A DNA stretch of 6,039 nt from Chryseobacterium sp. (GTDB lineage Bacteria > Bacteroidota > Bacteroidia > Flavobacteriales > Weeksellaceae). Shown here one piece after another: positions 1 to 5,767 of this stretch; the stretch's first letter is position 1, and each line of letters begins with the position of its first letter. Both the position numbers and the translations under genes were made by a program. The notes beneath the pieces are model-generated. The model saw only the letters and a list, made by a program, of their open reading frames with translations, ran no database searches and was not told where the DNA came from. The DNA lies in assembly GCA_003852805.1 (NCBI GenBank), contig RDDY01000033.1, positions 1 through 6,039 on the forward strand. Direction: 5' to 3'.

Positions 1-542
1 TAGGATTGGCTTTCGGTATATGCTTCTATCTTTAACGCAACTCGCTCTACCAGACGGATATTGCTGTCTTCCACCGCTTTTATTTTCTGCGGGTTGTTGG
101 TAATCAGTTTTACCTCTTTCACACCCAAAATATTCAATATCTCAATGGCAGGTGCAAAGCTGCGGCTGTCGGCATCGAGTCCTAAGCGCAGGTTGGCTTC
201 CACGGTATCCAGTCCTTCCTCTTGCAGAGCGTAAGCTTTCAGCTTGTTGATGATGCCGATGCTTCTGCCTTCCTGCCGCAGATAAATGATGATGCCGCCG
301 TTTCGTTGCGCATAATCCATGGCGGCGTCCAATTGCAGGCCGCACTCGCATTTATGGGAATGAAAGGTCTCGCCCGTAATGCACTCCGAGTGAAAGCGGA
401 CGTTTACAGGTTTGTTCAGATCCGTACCTTCGGCAATCAGTGCCAAATGCGGTGTCCAATCGGACGAATCCTCGGCAAAAGCAATCATGCGGAAAACACC
501 AAATTGAGTCGGTACATTGGCTTCCGCCTGTATCTTTAGCAT
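1..542 (-). CDS. ribA: GTP cyclohydrolase II, 3' end cut off by the window
   Basis: The enzyme opens the imidazole ring of GTP, releasing formate and pyrophosphate to give 2,5-diamino-6-ribosylamino-pyrimidinone 5'-phosphate, the first step of riboflavin synthesis in the cytoplasm. I translated the frame by hand: 180 codons are open to the window edge, and the family is usually about 195-200 residues, so roughly the last 20 are missing. The zinc ligands are visible in HSECITGETFHSHKCECG as Cys54, Cys65 and Cys67, the same numbers as in E. coli RibA. The GTP-binding segment YLRQEGRSIG (87-96), Tyr104 in AYALQ, Arg127 in DADSR and the late LITNNPQK motif (146-153) are all present. There is no N-terminal RibB (DHBP synthase) domain, so this is a stand-alone RibA rather than RibBA. 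The ATG follows the lipoprotein stop by 11 bases in an A-rich leader without a Shine-Dalgarno. It is probably cotranscribed with the genes before it. Confidence 0.95.
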   Translation of the reverse strand, partial: MLKIQAEANVPTQFGVFRMIAFAEDSSDWTPHLALIAEGTDLNKPVNVRFHSECITGETFHSHKCECGLQLDAAMDYAQRNGGIIIYLRQEGRSIGIINKLKAYALQEEGLDTVEANLRLGLDADSRSFAPAIEILNILGVKEVKLITNNPQKIKAVEDSNIRLVERVALKIEAYTESQS

Positions 543-553
543 TGTTTATTGTT

Positions 554-1006
554 TTAAAAACCGACGTTGGAGTTTTGCAGCGCTTCCAACATATTCATGT
601 TTGTCTTGATGCGAACCATGTAACGGTTGAGCAATTCTTTCTCGTCTGGATTCAGGTATTTTGCCTGCCGTTGGATGTTCTTATAAGAACGGATGTACTC
701 CTTATAGGTCTTGCCCCGAGCGTTTTTATTCTTTGCTTTAACGGCGTAGACGTAATTCTCGATCGCCAGTTTCAATTTTGAAACGTCACGGTTCAGATTG
801 ACATTTCGGAAGCGCGGGAACACTCTGACCAAGTTGGTCAGTTCAGACGTGTACTTCGTCTGTTCTATATTCTCGGCAAACTTAATGTCGGATAGGATTG
901 ATGCAGGCTGCTGATCATCGTCCATTGCCGATGTCAGACTCAGAGTCTCAATGCTGCACGAAAAGAAAATCAGCAAACACAGGCCGCCTACAATACTCCG
1001 AATCAT
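554..1006 (-). CDS. Small probable lipoprotein of unknown function
   Basis: I do not recognise this 150-residue protein. It starts with a short positive end (MIRS), a hydrophobic stretch (residues 5-16) and Cys17 after FFS, which reads as a lipoprotein signal. The -3 residue is Phe rather than the usual Leu, so the lipobox is imperfect. After an acidic, probably flexible segment (DDD at 29-31), the rest is basic and likely helical, with many Lys and Arg between 86 and 117 (for example KAKNKNARGK) and a likely final helix at 121-145. If lipidated it would sit in the periplasm or on the outer membrane. It starts 9 bases after the DUF4254 stop, with AGAGG in the preceding bases as a possible weak ribosome site, and stops 11 bases before ribA, so it should belong to the same transcript. 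The coding call rests on the tight spacing, the signal sequence and an intact frame. Confidence 0.75.
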   Translation of the reverse strand: MIRSIVGGLCLLIFFSCSIETLSLTSAMDDDQQPASILSDIKFAENIEQTKYTSELTNLVRVFPRFRNVNLNRDVSKLKLAIENYVYAVKAKNKNARGKTYKEYIRSYKNIQRQAKYLNPDEKELLNRYMVRIKTNMNMLEALQNSNVGF

Positions 1007-1015
1007 CTTCTGCCT

Positions 1016-1618
1016 CTACGGTTTATTCTGATAGAGGACGGGATTCAGATTTTCGTCGTTATACATCTTCATTTGTCTGTATACCTTCATCATCACCGTT
1101 CCTCGTTCCATGTCGTTCAACAATTCATTAATCGCCTTGCAGAGGTCCGCTTGCTGTTCTTCCAGCACAGAGAGTTTCTGCCGGCATTGGTTGATGTGAG
1201 TAGCAGCAGCGCCGGTACGCAGAGTTTCCTGCTTCATGTGGTATATTTTCAAGCTGAGGATCGACAGACGATCCAAAGCCCAAGCAGGCGTCTCGGTGTT
1301 GATACGGGCATTCGGCAGAACTTTTACCGACGAAAAACGGTCCAAGAAGTAATCGTCGATTTTCTCGACCAAATCGGTTCTTTTCTGGTTGAGTGCGTCT
1401 ATTTGACGCTTGATAGCCAGTGCCTCAACGGGTTCTATATTCACATCACGGATCAGGTCTTCCAAGTGCCATTGCACAGAGTCGATCCAGTTCTTGCGAT
1501 ACAATATTTGTTCCAGACCCTTGTACGGATTGTCTTCCTCTGCGTGTATATCATCTTTTATATGATAGTCTGCAACGCTGCGGTTGAAAATCTCCCAAGC
1601 AGTTTCTGCTAACCCCAT
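1016..1618 (-). CDS. DUF4254 domain protein
   Basis: This 200-residue protein matches the DUF4254 family as I remember it, from end to end. Recognisable blocks are AWEIFNRSVADYH (7-19), NWIDSVQWHLEDLIRD (43-58), NQKRTDLVEKID (77-88), INTETPAWALDRLSILSLKI (106-125) and VYRQMKMYNDENLNPVLY (179-196). It has no signal peptide or membrane segment and should be a soluble, almost wholly helical cytoplasmic protein. No biochemical role is established that I know of. Family members occur in Bacteroidota, and from memory some lie near glycosyltransferase or LPS genes, which would suit the envelope theme here, but that is inference. The invariant-looking Trp, His and Arg residues in NWIDSVQWH and TETPAWALDR could mark a binding site, but nothing identifies a reaction. 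It starts 6 bases after the tatA stop with no Shine-Dalgarno and ends 9 bases before the lipoprotein gene, so translation of the three genes is probably linked. Confidence 0.9.
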   Translation of the reverse strand: MGLAETAWEIFNRSVADYHIKDDIHAEEDNPYKGLEQILYRKNWIDSVQWHLEDLIRDVNIEPVEALAIKRQIDALNQKRTDLVEKIDDYFLDRFSSVKVLPNARINTETPAWALDRLSILSLKIYHMKQETLRTGAAATHINQCRQKLSVLEEQQADLCKAINELLNDMERGTVMMKVYRQMKMYNDENLNPVLYQNKP

Positions 1619-1624
1619 GCAGTC

Positions 1625-1825
1625 TTAGCTTTTGGCATCTGTATGCGTATGATCCGAAGGTTTCTTGTCGTCTTCCTTCACCGCATCTTTAAATTCTTTT
1701 ATACCCGAGCCCATTCCGCGCATCAGTTCCGGGATCTTCTTGCCGCCGAACAAAAGCAGCAGAATCACCAAGACAATCACCACGTGCTGAACCGATAGTG
1801 CCAGTATAACCATTGATGTGACCAT
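1625..1825 (-). CDS. tatA: Sec-independent protein translocase subunit TatA
   Basis: TatA forms the pore-like assembly that moves folded proteins with twin-arginine signals across the inner membrane, working with TatC. The 66-residue frame has a short N-terminus, a 12-residue hydrophobic membrane segment (15-26), the FG hinge (F26-G27) followed by GKKIPEL, and an amphipathic helix (MRGMGSGIKEFKDAVKE, 35-51). It ends in a charged tail rich in Asp, Lys and His, the standard TatA order. The short membrane helix is typical of TatA. The start is uncertain: a second ATG at residue 5 (position 1813) would put the polar residue Gln13 at position 9, close to Gln8 of E. coli TatA, and fits better with a possible promoter at 1840-1847. 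Neither start has a clear Shine-Dalgarno. No tatC is in the window. The gene follows the EnvC-like gene by 29 bases and precedes the DUF4254 gene by 6. Confidence 0.93.
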   Translation of the reverse strand: MVTSMVILALSVQHVVIVLVILLLLFGGKKIPELMRGMGSGIKEFKDAVKEDDKKPSDHTHTDAKS

Positions 1826-1839
1826 GTCAAAAATTTTTA

Positions 1840-1847
1840 CAAAATTA
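1840..1847 (-). promoter_or_regulatory. Possible Bacteroidota -7 promoter element before tatA
   Basis: On the minus strand these bases read TAATTTTG, an exact match to the Bacteroidota -7 consensus TAnnTTTG. They lie in the 29-base A/T-rich gap between the EnvC-like gene and tatA. A transcript would begin near 1835, leaving about 10 bases before the first tatA ATG or about 22 before the ATG at 1813. I see no TTTG or TTG -33 element at the right distance upstream, where the sequence is the end of the EnvC-like gene. A match this short can arise by chance about once per strand in a window of this size, so the call depends mainly on its position. Confidence 0.3.
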
Positions 1848-1854
1848 CATTATT

Positions 1855-3441
1855 TTAATAAGATACCCAGCCCAGCGGATCCACCGGAGTTTGCCCTTGC
1901 CAGATCTGAAATTCAAGCGTATAGTTGCCTTGGAAGTCTTGGCCCACTTCGCCCACGGGCGTGTTTGCCGACACCTGTTGGTTTTTTGCCACATACACGT
2001 TGCTCAGGTTTCCGTAGATGCTGAAGTAATCTCCGTGACGAATGATCACCGTTTTGGTGCCCGACACATAGATCACGCTGCTGACGGTTCCTGCAAATAC
2101 GCTACGCGCTTTGGTTCCTGCAGGGACGCTGATATTGATGCCGTTGTGCTCCTCGGTAATATTCTTGAAAACAGGATGCTGCTGCCGCCCGAAGCGAGCG
2201 GTGATTCTGCCACCCTGCACCGGGAAGCCGAGACGTCCGCGGTTGGCGCCGAAATTGCTGCCTGCGGCACTGCCGGCTGAGAAAGTTTCCATGGCCTTGT
2301 TTTCGGCGTTTCTTTTCTCGTCTTCATTCTTCTTGGCCAAGGCTGCCTCATTGGCCCTTGCGGCGGCGGCGCGGTCTGCTGCGGCCTTGGCGTCGGCAGC
2401 GGCTGCGCGTGCGTCTCGTTCGGCGGCAATTCTGCGTTCCTCGGCTCTTGTCGCGTCGGCGGCTTTTCTCTCGTCTTCCGCTTTTTTATTGGCAGCCAGG
2501 GTTGCTTGGCGCGTGCGCTCGGCTTCCTCCGCTGCTTTTTTGCGTGCAATGTCGGCCAATCTTTTTTCTTCTGCTTCGGCGCGGCGCTTGGCTTCTGCCG
2601 CTTCCTCAATCTTACGACGGTTCTCGGCTTCGATGCGTGCTTTCTCTTTTTCCGCTTCAATTTTGGCGAGACGCAAGCGCTCGGCTTCTGCTTTGCGTTC
2701 TGCCTCGGCTTTGACCTGTGCGGCTTTCATCTCTGCGGCAATGATGTTGCGGATGGCGCCTTCCACTTTTTTAGACTCGGCTTGTTTCTGACGCAACTCT
2801 GCGGTCAGTTTGGTTTCGTTCTGCTTGAATTCGTCCAGAAGAGCCTGTTTCTGTTGGCGTTCAGCTTCGATGGTTTGCAGATCTTTTTTCTGATTTGTCA
2901 AGAGATTTTCCTTCTCTTGTATCGATTTGTGCCGCAGCGCAATCGTGTTTTTTACCTGCTTCGTTTTGTCTGAAATCTCTGCTGCCTTTCTGTCCTGATA
3001 ATCCGAATATTGCTTCAGGTACTGTGCACGGCGTAAGGCTTCTCCCAAATTTCTTGAAGAAAGAATGAAAGTTACCTTGTTTTGGATGCCTTTGTTTTTA
3101 TAGGCTTTGACCAAGATTTCCGCGTAGTTCTTGCGCAGGACCGCCAACTCGCGGTTGTACTTGTTGATCTCCAATTGCCGCAGATAAATGTCGTCTTCTA
3201 TGAAGCGCTTTTCTTTCTGCGTATTATTGTAGACTTTTTCGCGCAGTGCAATTTTTTGGTTGACCTGTTGCAGATAAGCTACCGATAGCTTGGATTCTTT
3301 CCGAGCTTTGGCCAGATTGCTGTTGATCTCGGCGATTTGCTTTTTCAGTTCTGCGTTTTGCTGTTGCAGCTTTTCTTTCTGCTGCGCAAAACCAAAGATC
3401 GAAAAAACGGTGAGCAGCAGAAGCGTCAGATTTCTCGTCAT
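1855..3441 (-). CDS. EnvC-like murein hydrolase activator: coiled coil plus degenerate LytM (M23) domain
   Basis: This 528-residue protein probably acts in the periplasm to switch on N-acetylmuramoyl-L-alanine amidases during daughter-cell separation, as EnvC does in E. coli. Residues 1-19 form a signal peptide ending near FGFAQ. Residues 20-230 form a long coiled coil with the EnvC-like AYKNKGIQNKVTFILSSRNL stretch (113-132). Residues 235-385 are a very Ala/Glu/Lys/Arg-rich helical region, and 386-404 a Gly/Ser/Ala linker. The LytM domain spans 405-524. Its peptidase residues are mostly lost: the HxxxD motif is HNGIN (His432 kept, Asp changed to Asn436), YxH is YGN (Asn478), and the HLHFE motif is TLEFQ (Thr508, Glu510). 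It should therefore bind or activate rather than cut peptidoglycan. Automatic annotation is likely to call it an M23 metallopeptidase. Its ATG overlaps the stop of the DUF4292 gene (ATGA, 3438-3441), so the two are probably translated together. Confidence 0.92.
   Translation of the reverse strand: MTRNLTLLLLTVFSIFGFAQQKEKLQQQNAELKKQIAEINSNLAKARKESKLSVAYLQQVNQKIALREKVYNNTQKEKRFIEDDIYLRQLEINKYNRELAVLRKNYAEILVKAYKNKGIQNKVTFILSSRNLGEALRRAQYLKQYSDYQDRKAAEISDKTKQVKNTIALRHKSIQEKENLLTNQKKDLQTIEAERQQKQALLDEFKQNETKLTAELRQKQAESKKVEGAIRNIIAAEMKAAQVKAEAERKAEAERLRLAKIEAEKEKARIEAENRRKIEEAAEAKRRAEAEEKRLADIARKKAAEEAERTRQATLAANKKAEDERKAADATRAEERRIAAERDARAAAADAKAAADRAAAARANEAALAKKNEDEKRNAENKAMETFSAGSAAGSNFGANRGRLGFPVQGGRITARFGRQQHPVFKNITEEHNGINISVPAGTKARSVFAGTVSSVIYVSGTKTVIIRHGDYFSIYGNLSNVYVAKNQQVSANTPVGEVGQDFQGNYTLEFQIWQGQTPVDPLGWVSY
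2287..2739 (-). other. Low-complexity Ala/Glu/Lys/Arg-rich coiled-coil segment within the EnvC-like gene
   Basis: These bases encode residues 235-385 of the EnvC-like protein. The segment is built from irregular repeats such as AEAERKAEAERLRLAK, AEAKRRAEAEEKRLAD and AAADAKAAADRAAAARA, resembling the long helical middle of TolA-type proteins. The first two thirds alternate acidic and basic residues; the last third is dominated by alanine. Codons are mainly GCN, GAN, AAR and CGN, which raises local G+C and leaves long open frames on the opposite strand and in other frames. Those are by-products of the composition, not genes. The likely role is a long helical spacer between the N-terminal coiled coil and the LytM domain. 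Confidence 0.8.
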
Positions 3442-4235
3442 TTAATCTCTGTCTTTTTATAGTTGGCAGGAATGCTGAATGGCGTGTCCATTCGCGTAAA
3501 CTCAAATCGGGTATTCTCGATGTTGATTCTCTGTACCTTATCTCCTTTCACGGTAATGTTGATGTTCTTCGGCAGTTGGACGCCTTCGGCGTCCACCCAA
3601 TTGTCGTAGGAAATCTCCACACTGTTCCGTGCGCGCTCGTCGTCAACATTTACTTGTCTCAGCTGCAGGTCGGCACCGTAATTCAGCGTCACTTGGTAAC
3701 GCTCCGTTTGCCCGTCGTGGGTTACCGTCAGCGGCTTTGTTGATGTCAGTGTATAGCCTTGCGCGTTCTGCGTCACTTTATAATCTGCAGGGTTGACGGG
3801 TATGAACGTACGGCCAACGAGCAGGTTTTGCAAAGATCGGAAATCGATGAAATTTACCCGCAGCAGATTGTTCAGATAGCCGAAATCCGAGTCCACATAG
3901 GTGCGGTTGGCTTTCTCGTAAGCTTGGAATCCCGACGGCGTGGCTTGCGCGCGCGCTATGCTGATGAACAGAGCGGAAAGATTGGCCCAAATCTTTTGGT
4001 TGTTTTCTATATAGAAAGTACCGTTGATGGTGGGCACGAATTTATCGATCTGTACATCGATCTTATTGCTGATCTTCAGGCTTCGGAATTCTGCCGGCGC
4101 GGTGATCTGCTTGAAGAAATTACTGTTGTCGCTCATAGGTCGGTTTACGTCTATGGGTTGTGTTTCTGCGGATTTCCTTGCGGTACAGCCGGTCAATAAA
4201 CCGGCAACGGCAAGGGCAGTGATGGTCTTTTTCAT
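3438..4235 (-). CDS. DUF4292 lipoprotein, possibly LolB-like
   Basis: This 265-residue protein matches the DUF4292 family of Bacteroidota. The chosen start is the ATG at 4235: it gives a clean lipoprotein signal (MKK, hydrophobic 4-14, lipobox LTGC with Cys17) and has AAGGA at 4248-4244, 8 bases upstream. An in-frame ATG at 4283 would put 16 extra residues before the signal and is unlikely. Family-typical blocks are KIWANLSALFISIARAQATP (81-100), YVDSDFGYLNNLLRVNF (113-129), LLVGRTFIPVNPADY (138-152) and the end RMDTPFSIPANYKKTEI (248-264). The pattern of short beta strands recalls LolA/LolB-type lipoprotein carriers, and I recall DUF4292 being grouped with that fold, so an outer-membrane lipoprotein that receives or inserts other lipoproteins is possible but unproven. 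It follows the nucleotidyltransferase by 48 bases and overlaps the EnvC-like gene by 4 (ATGA). Confidence 0.9.
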   Translation of the reverse strand: MKKTITALAVAGLLTGCTARKSAETQPIDVNRPMSDNSNFFKQITAPAEFRSLKISNKIDVQIDKFVPTINGTFYIENNQKIWANLSALFISIARAQATPSGFQAYEKANRTYVDSDFGYLNNLLRVNFIDFRSLQNLLVGRTFIPVNPADYKVTQNAQGYTLTSTKPLTVTHDGQTERYQVTLNYGADLQLRQVNVDDERARNSVEISYDNWVDAEGVQLPKNINITVKGDKVQRINIENTRFEFTRMDTPFSIPANYKKTEIK

Positions 4236-4243
4236 AATACTTT

Positions 4244-4248
4244 TCCTT
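4244..4248 (-). promoter_or_regulatory. Shine-Dalgarno-like site that fixes the DUF4292 start
   Basis: On the minus strand these bases read AAGGA within AAAAGGAAAAG, 8 bases before the ATG at 4235. It is one of the few good ribosome-binding matches in the window. It supports the shorter start, which puts the lipoprotein signal at the very N-terminus. Confidence 0.55.
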
Positions 4249-4283
4249 TTAACGTAAAACCCGCCTAAATCTTTTATAATCAA

Positions 4284-5306
4284 TTAGTCTTCCTTCGACA
4301 GGAAATCCAAAACGGAATAATCACCGAGCGAGATTTCGCGCGCCACACCGTAGTAACGGGCCGAGTTGCCGATCATCGAGTTGCTTAGGTTGCCATGATC
4401 GATAACGGTGTTTTCTTGAATTAACGAATTTTCAATGTTGGAATTTACAACAACAGTATTGTTGCCCAGCGAGACATTCGGGCCGATTTTGGAATTCTTA
4501 ATCACCACATTTTCACCGATGAAACACGGCGGCGTAATCATCGTATTTTCGATAACTGCCGATGCGGGATAGTTTGCCATATGGTCGATTTCGTACTGCA
4601 AGATCTTGCCGTTGGTTTCTACGGTCGCGTTCTTATTGCCGCAATCCATCCAATCGTCGACCTTGCCCAGGCTGAATTTCGCTCCTTTTTTACGGAGGTT
4701 TTCCAAAGCCGTGGTAAACTGGTATTCGCCGCTTACCATGATGTCGTTATCCATGATGTAATTGATCTCGTCCATCAGCTTTTCGGCGCTGTTGAAGTAG
4801 TAGATGCCGATGATGGCCAAATCGGAAACAAATTCTTGCGGTTTCTCCACAAAATCTGTGATATATCCGTAGTCGTCCAATTTCACCACACCGAAAGCGC
4901 TCGGGTCATCAACTTTCTTCACCCAAATCACGCCGTCTGCGTTGGTGTCCAAATGGAAATCTGCTTTGAAGAGCGTATCGGCAAATGCGACGATTACGGG
5001 TCCTTGCATACTCTCGGCCGCACAATTGATGGCATGCGCGGTGCCCAGCGGTTCTGTTTGGTAATAGATACTACCCTTCGCGTTGAGCTTTTCAGCAATC
5101 TTCATCAGCGATTCCTCGATCTCGGGGCCGAAGTCACCGATGATGAACGCCACCTCATCGATAGGCTGTCCTGCAACTTTTGCAATATCTTCCACCAATC
5201 GCTGCACTATGGGTTTTCCGGCGATGGGGATCAAAGGTTTAGGAACGGTAAGTGTGTGTGGGCGCAGGCGTGAACCACGACCTGCCATCGGTACAATTAT
5301 CTTCAT
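4284..5306 (-). CDS. Sugar-phosphate nucleotidyltransferase with C-terminal left-handed beta-helix
   Basis: This 340-residue cytoplasmic enzyme should couple a sugar 1-phosphate to an NTP, giving a nucleotide sugar for polysaccharide or LPS synthesis. The N-terminal nucleotide-binding signature AGRGSRLRPHTLTVPKPL (8-25) includes Arg13 and Lys23. QTEPLGTAHAI (83-93) is the base/sugar loop, Asp110 in FADTLF is the expected metal ligand, and FVEKP (152-156), GEYQFTTAL (193-201) and DDWMDCGN (217-224) are the usual later motifs, with Asp221 a likely second metal ligand. From about 250 the sequence turns into hexapeptide-like beta-helix turns (IGENVVIKNSKIGPNVSLGN, 263-282), which often drive oligomer formation. 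The family resembles glucose-1-phosphate thymidylyltransferases, but the sugar and base cannot be told from sequence alone. The start lies 17 bases after the dut stop in an A/T-rich leader without Shine-Dalgarno. The nearby flippase suggests a shared envelope-glycan role. Confidence 0.92.
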   Translation of the reverse strand: MKIIVPMAGRGSRLRPHTLTVPKPLIPIAGKPIVQRLVEDIAKVAGQPIDEVAFIIGDFGPEIEESLMKIAEKLNAKGSIYYQTEPLGTAHAINCAAESMQGPVIVAFADTLFKADFHLDTNADGVIWVKKVDDPSAFGVVKLDDYGYITDFVEKPQEFVSDLAIIGIYYFNSAEKLMDEINYIMDNDIMVSGEYQFTTALENLRKKGAKFSLGKVDDWMDCGNKNATVETNGKILQYEIDHMANYPASAVIENTMITPPCFIGENVVIKNSKIGPNVSLGNNTVVVNSNIENSLIQENTVIDHGNLSNSMIGNSARYYGVAREISLGDYSVLDFLSKED

Positions 5307-5323
5307 TATTTATGTTCGAAATT

Positions 5324-5767
5324 TTAAACTGTCTTTGCTACGCCCGAGCTGCCGAAACCACCCGCTCCACGGTCTGTGTCGCCGAGTTCGTCGGTTTCTA
5401 TCCATTCGGCTGTTTCATGCTTGGCGATGACCATCTGGGCGATGCGGTCGCCGTCTTTCACGGTAAATTCCTCGTTCGAGAGATTGGCCAGGATGACGCC
5501 GATCTCACCGCGATAATCGGCGTCTATGGTGCCCGGTGTGTTCAGGCAGGTAATTCCGCTTTTCAAAGCCAAACCGCTGCGCGGGCGAATCTGCGCCTCG
5601 TACCCTGCGGGCAACTCGATAAACAAGCCTGTCGGAATCAGTTTCCTTTCCATCGGTTGCAATTTGATCTCGCCATCTGTATTTGCGTAAAGGTCCATGC
5701 CTGCAGACAATGCCGTCTGGTATTTGGGTAAAGGATGCGCGGATTTATTGATGATTTTTATCTTCAT
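5324..5767 (-). CDS. dut: Deoxyuridine 5'-triphosphate nucleotidohydrolase (dUTPase)
   Basis: The enzyme hydrolyses dUTP to dUMP and pyrophosphate, keeping uracil out of DNA and supplying dUMP for thymidylate synthesis. The 147-residue length is normal for the trimeric family. All five motifs are present: I AGMDLYAN (22-29, Asp25), [11 protein letters not shown] (62-70), [15 protein letters not shown] (79-90, with likely catalytic Asp82 and Tyr85), [12 protein letters not shown] (105-114) and [11 protein letters not shown] (133-142, Phe138 expected to stack on the uracil). The ATG overlaps the stop of the flippase gene as ATGA (5764-5767), a sign of translational coupling. The frame has no defects. 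Confidence 0.98.
   Translation of the reverse strand: MKIKIINKSAHPLPKYQTALSAGMDLYANTDGEIKLQPMERKLIPTGLFIELPAGYEAQIRPRSGLALKSGITCLNTPGTIDADYRGEIGVILANLSNEEFTVKDGDRIAQMVIAKHETAEWIETDELGDTDRGAGGFGSSGVAKTV

Noticed and set aside
877..884. TAAGTTTG on the minus strand, a second match to the -7 promoter consensus.
   Set aside because: It lies inside the small lipoprotein gene, far from the next start, with no -33 element at a suitable distance; chance is a sufficient explanation.
1073..1612. A 179-residue plus-strand frame opposite the DUF4254 gene.
   Set aside because: The minus-strand frame carries clear family motifs; the plus-strand product shows none.
1829..1838. A perfect 10-base palindrome of five A and five T between the EnvC-like gene and tatA.
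   Set aside because: It has no loop or G/C stem for a terminator and is expected in an A/T-rich leader.
2111..2791. A 226-residue open frame on the plus strand, with other long frames at 2073-2660 (minus), 2358-2714 and 2506-2973 (plus).
   Set aside because: They mirror the Ala/Glu/Lys/Arg-rich part of the EnvC-like gene. Their products are low-complexity strings of Ala, Ser, Arg, Leu or Phe with no domain, and the codon bias alone explains the lack of stops.
4236..4283. A 16-residue N-terminal extension of the DUF4292 protein from an ATG at 4283.
   Set aside because: It would bury the lipoprotein signal behind a polar stretch, while the ATG at 4235 has a Shine-Dalgarno and gives a normal signal.
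4581..5273. A 230-residue plus-strand frame opposite the nucleotidyltransferase gene.
   Set aside because: It is a shadow of a gene with an intact catalytic signature and has no recognisable features.
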